Below are positions 20,688-31,164 of a DNA stretch of 64,000 bases, one piece after another; position 1 is the stretch's first letter; the number at the start of each line of letters is the position of its first letter. The position numbers and the translations under genes are program-made. The notes under the pieces are model-generated. The model was given only the letters and a program-made list of their open reading frames with translations. It was not told where the DNA came from and made no database searches. The stretch covers positions 248,001 to 312,000 of the forward strand of contig JADLSH010000333.1 of the NCBI GenBank assembly GCA_016169945.1. Reading direction: 5' to 3'. This stretch comes from Trachythela sp. YZ-2020. Taxonomy: Eukaryota; Cnidaria; Anthozoa; Malacalcyonacea; Clavulariidae.

Positions 20688-23600
20688 TTATACTAAAATG
20701 TTTTCTTTTGCAAGCAATTGTTTCTTCAGTGCCGCTTTAAAGGTTTTAAGAGAAAAGCTGTCTTTCAGGTTCTTGTCTAAGTTGTTCCAAATGTGGGCAG
20801 CTCTATATGTAAATGACCGTTGACCAGCTGCAGTTTTAAATAGAGGTATTTGAAGAGAGTCACGAGTACGAGTCCTGTGGTTGTGGATTGATGACCTTTT
20901 TATCAATTTGTTACAAAGGTAGTCGGGTGCGAGGTTATTTACACATTTGTAGGTCAAAATAGCGTCTCTAAAATATAGAAGTTTGTCCACTGGGATCCAA
21001 TTTAATTCACGTAGAAGTGGAGTTACGTGGTCATATTTCCTGGATTTCGTGATGATTTTACATGCAAAGTTCTGGATCGACTGAACCTTCTTTAAGTTGG
21101 AGGCAGACGTATTAGACCACACCGAAGAACAATAAAGCATCTTGCTAATGACTAAGGATGAAATGACTTCCGATAGAGTTTTTGTGTCGAAACTATTTTT
21201 AGCACGATTTATCTGACATAATTTGTTCATACACGACGAGACAAGTAGCGAGATATGATTGTCGTAATTTAGGTGACTATCTAACGTAACACCTAAATCT
21301 TTAGCAGAGTCCACTGGTCTAAGAGACTTGCCCAAGAATGAAATAGATGTATCTGTAGGTAGTCTGCTCATCAGCTGCCTTGTTCCAATTATCATGAACT
21401 TAGTTTTCCCCGGGTTAATTAAAAGGTGGTTTTCACAGCACCAACTTGCGACTCTGTGTAGGTCTTGCTCGAGATTTGTAATTGCTGCATCTATCTCACG
21501 TAATGGGAAGGATAGGAGAACTTTCGAGTCATCAACATATGATTCAAGGTTGGAGTCACAAGATACAGAGGGCAGATCGTTCAAGTAAATACAAAATAAT
21601 AATGGTGAAAGCGTCGCACCTTGTGGTACTCCGTGCGTAATTGGTAGTGGGTCAGATAAAGTGGAGTTTATTTGGGTGGACTGAAAGCGATCTGACAAGT
21701 AGCTTTTAAACCACTGTACTGTTTCTGGGGAAGCACCAACATTCGCTAGTTTGTGCAACAATCTGTGATGGTTGATACTGTCGAAGGCTTTCGAGAGGTC
21801 TAACAACACTAAAGCGGTGAGTTTCTTCTTGTCCATGGCCTCTAGCATCGTGTCAGTACTAAAAATGTTTAGGGTCTCGGTGGAATGGAGCTTTTTATTT
21901 CCGCTTTGATGAGGAGAGAGCAGGTTTTTACTTACAAGATAAGTACTGAATTGATCAAGTACAATCTTTTCACAAACCTTAGAAGCTATGACAAGAAGAG
22001 ATATCGGGCGGTTGTTTGATGCTACTTCGTGATCTCCGGTCTTTCACTATGGGAATCACTTCCGCCTCCTTCCATGCAGTAGGGAATATACAAGATGTTA
22101 GAGAGCAGTTAATAATGTTTGTTAGTGGTCCTAGTATAATGGGGAGACAGTCTTTGAGGATTCGAGAGTTTATCTTGTCTGGTCCAGGGGACTTGTTCAA
22201 TGGCAGAGATGAAATAACACGGCGTACTTCTTCGCTGGTTACTGCTCTGAAGGAAAAGAGATCTTCAGAGGGCATATGAACTGTCTCTAAAGGTGTTTCC
22301 TCTACAGTAATGTTGTACTCTTCTGCCAGACGAATGGACGCATCTGCTGTATTTTTGCCTACAGAAGAGAAAAACTGATTGAATTCATCAGCGACAGACT
22401 TTGGGTCTTTGATGTAAGTGTGTTTTTCTTTACTTTTTGACGGTATGGCTTGATTAATAATTTTCCAAAGAGAGCCTGGGTTATTTTTATGTCGCTGAAC
22501 TTCTTCTAAATAATAATTTCTTTCTGAATCTCTTAACATTTTCTTAACGGCATTTCGAGAATTCTTAAAATTGCTCCAATCAAGATCGTCTCGAGTCTGT
22601 AAGTATCGGCGGTGTAGCTGGTCTCTGGTCTTCATGAGGTCCTTTATGTCCTGAGTTACAAATGGGCAAGGATGGCTACGTACTTTAACTGTCTTTATTG
22701 GAGCATGCAAGTCTAGAGTAGATTGGATGGTTTGATTGAAAGTATCTAACTTGGTATTTACGTCGTCCTCGTTGAAAAAAGATAAACTGTGTGAACTACT
22801 GGCGAGGTCGGTTATGAATAAACTTGGCGAATAGTTCTTGTAACTACGAACGGTTATGTAATGGGGAAGAATTTTGGGAGATTTCAGCTTGAGTTCGACA
22901 CAGACTGGAAGATGGTCACTTATTGTTGTATTTAATACACCGCTACGACGGACTGGTGAATTCGAGGAGACTAAGACAACGTCTAATAAAGATTGAGTGG
23001 TATTGGTGATTCGTGTAGCAGACTTAATTAGTTTGGCTTGAGGACATTATCAAACGAGCTTAGTGGGCAATCATCTGGACGATAAGTTACACAAATTACG
23101 ACCGACTTTGTCTTTTTACACTGAACACTGATCCACAACTGGTGAAAGTTGTGTTCTGATATGTAAGAGAGATCTTTCAAGACTACAGATTTGAAATCTT
23201 TGCGAATATACGCGCAGACTCCTCCTCCTCGCTTGTGAAGACGATCAAGTCTAATGAGTTTATACCCGTCCAAGTTTACCTCTGCTGATGTCACGCTTGT
23301 GTTTAGCCACGATTCAGAAATGGTGATAATGTCAAATTTCACTAACGCACTAGTTCTCGAAGTTGGATAAGGTGAACATTATTCCGAAGTGAGCATATGT
23401 TCAGATGGATAACTTTTATAAGTCCGGTGTTGACTGACATGCTATCTGCTTCGATCGGTTGATCGCAAGTTAAATTATGATTTTCAGGTTTGTTTGGTGT
23501 TATTAAAATCAGATTATTTAAGTTCTTCCAGGGTTGGACAACTTGGCTAGGAAAAAACTCTTCGCATCTTGATGTTTGTAATGACGCGATGTCTGCCGAG

Positions 23601-24301
23601 TTTTTAGCAGAAAAAGAGAAACAGCTCGAGAGATGATTATACGAGGGTGTATTGTTTTGATTAGGTGATATGTACATTTGGCGACCATATTGCGCACGAG
23701 TATTTTGATCTCGAATGTAGGCTTTGCGTTCTTTCACTCTCCTTCCACTGCGACAACCACGGAATGGTCTCAGGATTCCGAGGGAAACAAGGCAATTATG
23801 AAGAGATTTGTCTATATACTCAGAAGAAGGCGACGAACGAAGACTTCGAAGAAATTACGGTTTATAAACATTGTTTGTGTTGAGGGCATTCAAGCATGAC
23901 GACGCGCACTTCGAAGATTGTTTGTCTGATCCACATGTATTTTTCTCTCTGTTATCAGGACCAGGATTAGAAGATATGTCAACGCATATCGTTAAGTCCG
24001 TTTTGAATGGTTTTGTTGGTAGTATAAGGCTTGTATAACCATGTTTTGTTGATTTGCTGACCGCACGCGAGACTTTGAATTTCGACTCATAGTTTGAACG
24101 CCTCAAAATTATGCGGTGATAGTTGATCGGAAAAATGAGGCCGTATTTCCTTGAAACTAAATCATCCACGATCAATCCAACAGGATCCTTGAATACGATG
24201 TTCTTATGCGTATAATTTACCCGTTTGTATAAGGTAACTTGCGTTGATAAGTTTAAAAATATTAAAACAATGAAGAGCTTCAGAGCTAAGCTGGCAGCCA
24301 T
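20688..24301 (-). pseudogene. LINE-A polyprotein (2A, endonuclease, reverse transcriptase)
   Basis: It starts MAASLALKLFIVLIFLNLST, a hydrophobic signal-like segment. Residues 108-115 (DISSNPGP) form a 2A-like motif. Endonuclease: ITISESWLNTS, GGGVCAYIRKDF, VICVTYRPDD; then an internal deletion at about 23041 to KLIKSATRITNTTQSLLDVV and SDHLPV. Linker and RT: SPGPDKINSRILKDCLP, LLDLSKAFDSINH, HGVPQGATLSPLLFCIY, YVDDSK (the usual AD of the palm box is VD here). Lesions: TAA at 23855, frame changes near 23740 and 23342, deletion at 23041, frame change near 22030. The RT block (21848-20688, 386 residues) is uninterrupted to its stop. Confidence 0.85.
23957..23980 (-). other. 2A-like ribosome-skipping motif in LINE-A
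   Basis: Codes DISSNPGP at residues 108-115 of the LINE-A frame, preceded by a hydrophobic TDLTICV. The 2A consensus is D-V/I-E-x-N-P-G-P; here the Glu is Ser. 2A-like peptides are known from CR1/L2-type LINEs of marine invertebrates. The reading is direct; activity is inferred and may be weakened by the substitution. Confidence 0.6.
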
Positions 24302-24322
24302 ATTGGTGCACAGAATTCCTGT

Positions 24323-24635
24323 CCGTACATCATTGTTGGTTTAATAATGCCATTGTAATACGTTTCCCTTTGTCGTTTCTTCAGGTATGGGCTTATATGC
24401 TTTAAAAGACCCAATGTTTTGAAAACTTTTTACACAGTTGATCAATATGTGGCTCAAAGGTCATGTTTCTGTCATGTGTTAAACCTAAGAGTTTAAGCGT
24501 GGAGACTTCTAAAATTTCAGAGTTGTTGATCTTAACATTCAAGCATGGGGTAATGTTGTCATGAAATTTCTTAGCAATGCATTTTTTTTGTATGTAATGT
24601 ATATATAAGAATATGAAGGGACACACACAGTCCAT
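24323..24635 (-). pseudogene. LINE-B, end of RT domain
   Basis: Antisense frame with KKFHDNITPCLNVKINNSEI, then LGLTHDRNMTFEPHIDQLCK, and after a frame change LLKHISPYLKKRQREVYYNG. This is the thumb and connection of a LINE RT and joins in sense to 20540 across LINE-A. Confidence 0.75.
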
Positions 24636-25400
24636 CCTGGATCAAACACTTTTTTCTTTTTTCTGCTGCACTGCTGTGTCGATCATGGAGATCATCGAAT
24701 GTGTAGTCCTAAACTGATTTAAATTTTTTTGTATGTGTGTATACACTAGACACAGTCTCAGACACCATCCATCCTCCCAAACCACTCTACGGCATTCGCT
24801 CACGGCATTCGCTCGCTGTCGAATGATCATGTAGTGTAATACTGATTTAATTTTTTTGTATGTAATGTTAATTTGTAGAATACTAGTATATATCCATCCT
24901 GGATCTAACACACAAACTTCTTGATCTCGCATCCGCTGTTTCTCGCTTGAGATCATCGGTCGGTAAATGTGTAGTCCTATACTAAACTGTTTTTTGTATG
25001 TAATGTATATAAATTTTTTTTTGTGAATAATAGTCCATCCTGATCCTCGACCAAAGTTCATTTCTACGGCATCCTCCGACGCTGTTTCTCGGCATCCGCT
25101 GTTAGTCTAAACTGATTTAAATTTTTTTGTATGTAATGTATATGTGTGATTTATATTTTTTGTAGGTAACTGATCTCCAACCAAAACACACTTCTATGGC
25201 ATCTCCCTGATCAGTTTGAGATCATCGTAATGTGGCCGTACCGTGTCCCAAACTGATTAATCATTTTTTGTATGTGTAATGTAGTAAAATGTGAACAAAT
25301 TCTTTACAGTCCAGCCTGATCTATGACCATACTTCTTTTCTACTTGCATCCGCCTGGATCCATGCACATACATCTTTTGTTAGCATCGGGACCTGGTCAG
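24585..25400. repeat. Degenerate minisatellite, six ~135-bp units
   Basis: Each unit starts with ttttttgtatgtaatgta and contains variants of agtccatcctggatc, cttctacggcatccgctgt, and gagatcatcgtaatgtgtag, ending cctaaactgattta. Unit starts are near 24585, 24722, 24849, 24988, 25121 and 25264. The units vary a lot in sequence and length. The array splits LINE-B, and the T-run/tatgtaatg word at its edge also reads as LINE-B coding sequence, so it may have grown out of that element. Confidence 0.75.
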
Positions 25401-25563
25401 GGAGATGTATATGATTTCATTTAGGATGATTATCTCAACTGTATTAGGTAAAATGACCAAGTGGTATGGTCAACATGGCATATGTAAAATGACCATGGCG
25501 GGGGCGAAAGGCCGGAAAATGACTACAATGACCACGCCCAGAAACAGCACTGTCGGCATAGCT
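25401..25563. other. Short unassigned stretch with aaaatgacca repeats
   Basis: Contains three to four imperfect aaaatgacca words (25451-25530). It lies between the minisatellite and the RT block of LINE-B. Confidence 0.45.
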
Positions 25564-26968
25564 CTAAATCCTGAACCGCCAATCACACAGTGATTTCGTC
25601 TTGTCCGGGTTTATCATCATTTTGTTGTTGGTTGCCCATTTGCCTACTGCCTCAAGATCTTTATTCAGTTCCTCTGTCAGTGACTGAATATTCGAATAAT
25701 GAGCGCTTGCCATAATTGTCGTATCGTCTGCGAAGATATCGGCACCTGAACTTGATAGATGAAGAGGGATATCATTTACAAACAACAGAAACAGAATGGG
25801 ACCTAACACAGATCCCTGGGGAACACCTTGTTTTTTTTTGCAACGAGTCCGATCTTTCCCCATGGATAGTTACAAACTTCTGTCTGTCCGTAATGTAAGA
25901 TTGAGACCAAGACAACGCAGAGTCACTCATTTTTGTTAATAGAAGCTGATCATCTACAAGATCAAATGCTTTTTTAAAATCAACAGACACCATTCCAGTA
26001 ACTTTGTCCTGATCCAGATCAAAAAGGATTTGGTCTGTTAATTTGATCAGGGCTGATTCGGTAGAATGCCCCTCTCGAAAAGCAGACTGTAGATCGTAAA
26101 GCAGTCCATTTTGTGCAAGGTAATCCATGAAGGATACAGACACAGAGAGCACAGAAATTGGCCTGTAATTATTTCGGCTGTCGTGTGCACCATCTTTGAA
26201 AAGGGGAGAAACTCGTGCAACTTTCCATTTATTTGGAAAAAGACCCTTCGTAATAGATATGTTGAATAATCTTGTTAGAGGTTCCGCAAATACAGGTGAG
26301 ATCAGTTTCAATACTTTGACGCTAACCCCGCCAGGCCCTGTTGCCTCGGACAGAGATAATTTATCAATTAGCTTTATAGTTTCCTCAACAGTTACCTTGG
26401 GAATATTAAACTGGGAAACAAAATTTCCGATCTTTGATGAGACATATTCTTCAATCTTTGTAGTATCAAATTGATTTGTTTGGGCTGCAGTATCGCTAGA
26501 TTATTGACTTTTGAGATTTGGTAAGAGATTTAAAAGCTTTCCAAATCCCTTTAGGATTCCCTTTGTTTTCATCAATGGACTCTTGTACATACATGTGTTT
26601 AGACTTCTTTATCAAATTTGTCACAAAACATTTCGTTCCTTTGTATTTTGCCCAATCGTCTTGAGAATTTGATTTACGTGCCTTTTTCAGTTCGTTATCA
26701 CGCCTATTGATTGCACTGACAATATCAGCGTTTATCCAAGCAGCCTGTTTAACTTTTTTTACACGTTTTTTGTTTGAAATTCATTATATACACACCTCTT
26801 CCCTCTATTACACTGATAGGTTTTTACACCCTCATTTATTCCACCAATAGATCCTTGAATTAATAGCAAGTACAAAAATAAGTAAGAAAACTTCAGAGCT
26901 CTAACACAAGCCGCCATTACTGTAGCTGCATTACGTGTGCATTTAAATGATGCAAGGCAGATCAACAA
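25564..26968 (-). pseudogene. LINE-B N-terminal part and RT
   Basis: N-terminus (26968-26759) has a hydrophobic signal-like run LKFSYLFLYLLLIQGSI. It then jumps directly to the endonuclease-RT linker (QAAWINADIVSAINRRDNEL, NKGNPKGIWKAFKSL), so the endonuclease is deleted. RT: FPNKWKVARVSPLFK, NNYRPISVLSV, SVDFKKAFDLVDDQLLLTKM, QGVPQGSVLGPILFLLFVND, FADDTTIMA, INPDKTK. Frame changes occur near 26490 and 25850. No NPGP motif seen, since that part is gone. Confidence 0.75.
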
Positions 26969-27165
26969 GGTGGTTTAAGATAAGCAATAAAACCATGTCC
27001 AATGTTGCTGAATCACAAGGTATTTCTCTATAAGAAATAATGTTTTATTTTACTAAAGAGCATTTAGGACGAAGACAGAAAATATTCACAAGATTTAGCT
27101 TTCCGCCTCATGTTTCATGTCATTTATGTAAAACACATGCTGCTGTCCTCTTGGCCTTAAAATCT
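26969..27165. other. Nothing recognised
   Basis: Short AT-rich spacer between LINE-B and a MITE. Confidence 0.5.
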
Positions 27166-27423
27166 ACAATCTTGGCCAAACGTTTGTAGAACGACTGACA
27201 GAATGAGAGATTTTCCCTACTATCTTGTTTTAACATGAAATTGTATCTTCCCCCTTGCCCCCATTCAATGTTGCTTTCTAGCATTTTTACTGTACGTAAT
27301 AGTTTGTTTGTCCCAGATGCCAAGTCAGTAGTCACTAAACATCAACATTGAATGGGGGAGGGGGGGTGCATCACTAATGCACAGAAAATGACTCATTGTT
27401 CTACGGTTTTTGGCCAAGATTGT
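27166..27423. mobile_element. MITE, ACAATC..GATTGT family, copy 3
   Basis: Ends acaatcttggccaaa and tttggccaagattgt are perfect inverted repeats. CT flanks both sides. Related to the two closer copies at 33388 and 35871 by TIR and by the ggggagggggg / caacattg words inside. 258 bp, non-coding. Confidence 0.75.
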
Positions 27424-28955
27424 CTGAAAGTAAGATATTTTCTGATTTTTACACTAAAGACAATTTTAAACAATTGAACTGTTGTACAAACTGCATCATG
27501 GTTGTCTTAAAAAAAGGCTATTTAGCAAAGATAGCGTGTTCATTTGATTTATACTTTTCAATAATGTCCGTCCAATTGATGGGAATGGTTACCATGCAGA
27601 GGGTGGGAAAGGTTTAACCCGTATACCTTAAGTTTTAATGCATGTGCATGGCCATCTATTTTTTCTAGAACTGACTTTATGCAGGCTCATACACGTAAGC
27701 GAAAAGAGGAAATACATTATATTTCAGCTAAAGCAAAAGTTTTGTTCTCACTTAGCATGACATATACACAGGGTTACGCATACATGATTACATAGCTAAG
27801 CCGCCAGGTTTGAATAAGTTAAACAAAGTCAATGGTTTAACTAAAACCTGTAAGAATGTACTTTTAGTGCCTATCAGAGTTGACAAGTTATTTGATACGG
27901 ATATATACAAAGGTGAATGTCATGTAATGGGATATACAGTAATAACTATTGTCAGACAAATTTGCTGACACCACGTCCACGGCAATATGGACAAATACTC
28001 AGTGACAGTACTCACTGGAATTCTTTAAAATCTCGGCACTGAATCAGTGTGAAGAAAACATAATTGTTGTAGATGTATCCGTGTTTCTAGCAGAATTATC
28101 TGAAAATGTTTCAAACGAGAGATATGGCTCTTATAGGACAAAATTAACATTTCTTACTGCTAACTGTATTAGAACAGACATAAATTTTCAATTAAGTATT
28201 GTGAGTGAGAAGTGTTGGTTTTGATTTATAAGCTCAATTTTGTGAGGAATAACTCTAATTGAATAATAATATACAAAGTTATATATAAGAATCAATTATT
28301 AAATGATGATTTTGTCCATTGTTGAGGTAGAAATTCCACTTTTAGACTGAGTACTGTTACTGAGCAATGTGCATTGCATGTATGTAAACTGATACTGCAT
28401 GCCAAATGTCATATACTGTTCTGGCGCGCGGGCTGTGGCCTTTTTACAAAACGTATGGGTTGACAAGCTAAGTATCCTACAAGTAATTATATATAATTTA
28501 GGCATTAGCACATTTTGCAAGTTGAAAGGTTTCGTATTTGGTTTTTGCATTCATGATCTTGGACTTGGGACATATATTCTTGCAATGTACATTAATTTCA
28601 ATTTCATTAATTTCGAGTTTTCTGTCAACAGAATCCCGCTATATACAGTTTTAAATTGTTCTGGGAGAGTGAAATTACACGAAGTTTCTTTATACGCGGT
28701 AAACCTGTAGCAGGTTTATATACTTATACCCTGCCTTACTCGGTCAATATGTATGTTTAATGTTTCAAGATTAACATGTGTATGTACCAATTTAATAAAC
28801 ACTTTATTGTTGTGCCTAAATAGTCGCAGTTAAACTGTAAATATATGGACAAATGTGCATTTGGCAACGAAACGATTTTAGAGTAAAATCGTAAACGTAT
28901 ATTTTGGAAAAGCCCGTTATAGCGCTTTTTTTAATATGAAGGAATGTGACATTTA
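27424..28955. other. No supported gene
   Basis: AT-rich sequence; ORFs at 28299-28710 overlap on both strands and lack motifs. Confidence 0.5.
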
Positions 28956-29659
28956 TTGAATCAATGCCCCACAATACTAGAAGATTGTCAGGAAGAAGAG
29001 AACAACGATGCAGCAGACATTCCTCAAGACAAAAACTGCAACAAGGACACAGGGGAAATGCAAAAAGTGTTACGGAAATGGTCTAGAGGCCTCTTCCATC
29101 ATGTTCATGGAGGAGGGCATATATATGAATGGAATCTAATCATTATCTACTTCAAATATATAGCATTAGTTTCCCCTTAAAATAGAGTCACTGGATTGTG
29201 TGTGTTCTGGTTGAGCTTGCACACATTCAAATGTCCCGCTACGAAACGTAATTGTTAACAGCATTTTACGGGGAAAAGGTTGCAAATTTCTTTGTAACAT
29301 ATCGGATTTATTCGCTTTAAATAATTTCTCTTGTACATAAAGATTGCATTTTTTCACTGGTAGACTATGAAACTACTTGTTTCAAAATTATAGATAAAAG
29401 CGAGCAGATTATGTAGACTGGAAAATCCATCCATAACCATTCTTTTTTCCTTATTGCTCAAAATCCTGTTGTCCAGTTTAAATGAGTGAGGAGGGCTTAA
29501 TAGAGATACTACGCTGACTATATAAAATATGAACTTGGTATTTTATAGGTCTGAACGTCTCTAACGGTCAGGTGTTCCGAACTTCTGACCTTGCAATTCT
29601 TGATGCAAAGACTTCAAGAAATTCCAGAAGAGTGGGGTGATTTCTTCCTGGCATATAAC

Positions 29660-29934
29660 AACATGTCACTTCCACGCCTTACGATGAAGTCTGGTTAAAA
29701 ATTAACAAAGTGATCAACCAGCTACATATGAAGAATCACAAGGGTGTTTACATGCAAGTATTCGTCAGACACGCTGAAGAAAAAGATCCCGGATTAAATA
29801 CACCAGTGGCGGAACAAACCTTTCTGTGGGCTTCAAGGTTTAAAAAGATTGTGTGCCATGCCAAAAAGGCAACAGCTTTTCTTTTATCATCACATGGTAG
29901 TAAGGCAAAACAATTACACAAGCCTATGATATAA
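29660..29934 (+). pseudogene. KDZ-like transposase C-terminal fragment
   Basis: One frame reads DEVWLKINKVINQLHMKNHK, then LNTPVAEQTFLWASRFKKIV and KKATAFLLSSHG, ending at a TAA. A His-x-KNH block followed by an EQTFxWxSRFKKI block is, from memory, the end of transposases of the KDZ group (Kyakuja-Dileera-Zisupton), where it closes the catalytic domain. Nothing of the catalytic core is seen upstream apart from loose coding-like sequence at 28956-29180, so this is a fragment. It could also be one exon of a domesticated copy. Confidence 0.45.
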
Positions 29935-31160
29935 AGACAACAGAGATCCCACTTTACCCAAAACCCATGGTGGGGTACAAGAGACATAAAAGAACACGGT
30001 GATTGGCTGAGTATAGGCTAAACTCTATAGCTAGATTTTGTAATATGAATACGTTATAGTTATTATAATGTATATGTACAGAACTGCATTGCTCTACTTT
30101 ACATCATCAGGCAACATTACAATGAAAATCTTGCAATTCCATTATTTAAGATAAAATATTCTATTAAATAACCTTGTTTACTGATTACATAAACAGTGCA
30201 GAACCCAAAAAGCGAAACCTATTGACTAGTGTTTCGGAAAATTATTTGTCTCTCGGAAAATGGCACGAACATTATATATTTGCACATTTTGGTCAGCGGA
30301 TTCTTGTCAGTGGCATAGAATAGAGAATGAACAGAAGGCCACTCATTTTTGGCACTGCCAACACACACCGGAATTTGACGCTGCCAACACGTGCCAGAAT
30401 TTGATGGCCGCCATGTTGCTGGCCAGAAGATTGCAGCCAGAACAATAGGGAAATGTATTGTGAAATTGACATCACTGCTACTAAATCGCGCTTTTAAGTG
30501 ATTTTGGTGAATAAATCCAACTGTGTCCAACTAATTCTCAGATAGCTTATGAGGGTCGCCAGGCACCTGAATGCCAATACAGTTTACTTTGATGATATGC
30601 TTGACAAATCGATGAAGATACATGACTGCTGTGCAGCTACTGGTGACAATATTTATTTATCACTCTAATTGGATGGTAGGTAGAATATTACATTATGGGG
30701 CATTGCGGATTAAGTAGCATTGAACTCTATGTTGTTACCGTAAAATCTCTAATAAGACACCCCCCAACAAACCCCCTCCCTTTAGATGAAAAAATATATT
30801 AAGCACCATTTTCTAATATGTCCCATCTAATAAGTGAGTAAGCCCCTGCCCCATTTTCTCTTTTCACATGGTAATGTGATTGAACAAAATTATATAATTT
30901 GACAGAAAATTATAAAAGGCATACTTTTAAATATGCCCCCGTCCCCCAAGATGCCAGAAAAAATAACTAGATTACGGGCCAGAAGATTTAAGGGGACAGT
31001 GCTGCCACTCAATGGATTGAATATAAAGTTGATACTGTATATCCTTGTACAATCACATTTGGTTTTGATGACAATACATAACATGTAATCTAAAAATAGC
31101 AATTCTATTGACACTTGCCTATTTATATCCTTTTAGAATACACTAGCTAGACTAAGTCCT
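29935..31160. other. No gene seen
   Basis: Overlapping ORFs at 30219-30530 are shadows without motifs. A purine-poor, C-rich patch lies at 30750-30790. Confidence 0.5.
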
Positions 31161-31164
31161 AAGA

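Larger units (their letters stand above)
20547..24322 (-). mobile_element. LINE-A, near-full-length CR1/L2-type retrotransposon
   Basis: It runs antisense from ACAGGAATTC (24322) to a (ATCT)n 3' tail at 20547-20565, a microsatellite-like tail typical of the Jockey/CR1/L2 group. It lies inside LINE-B. One long reading frame carries signal-like hydrophobic N-terminus, a 2A-like NPGP, APE-type endonuclease and reverse transcriptase, but with at least four lesions. Left and right flanks (CCGTA/CCATA) allow at most a very short target duplication. Confidence 0.85.
19938..26968 (-). mobile_element. Old LINE (LINE-B), split by two later insertions
   Basis: Three collinear antisense blocks belong to one non-LTR element: 26968-25564 (N-terminus, linker, RT), 24635-24323 (RT end) and 20540-19938 (C-terminus and 3' tail with AATAAA and (ATA)n at about 19938-19965). 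Block 1 ends at NPDKTKS and block 2 resumes with ILEVSTLKLLGLTHDRNM. Block 2 ends at YYNGIIKPTMMYG and block 3 resumes at MVWNNCSSDCVQIILKLQKR, exactly as expected if LINE-A landed inside one codon run. The degenerate minisatellite (24585-25400) sits between blocks 1 and 2. The endonuclease domain is deleted. Confidence 0.8.

Noticed and set aside
30219..30530. Overlapping ORFs on both strands
   Set aside because: They are mutual shadows without splice context or motif.
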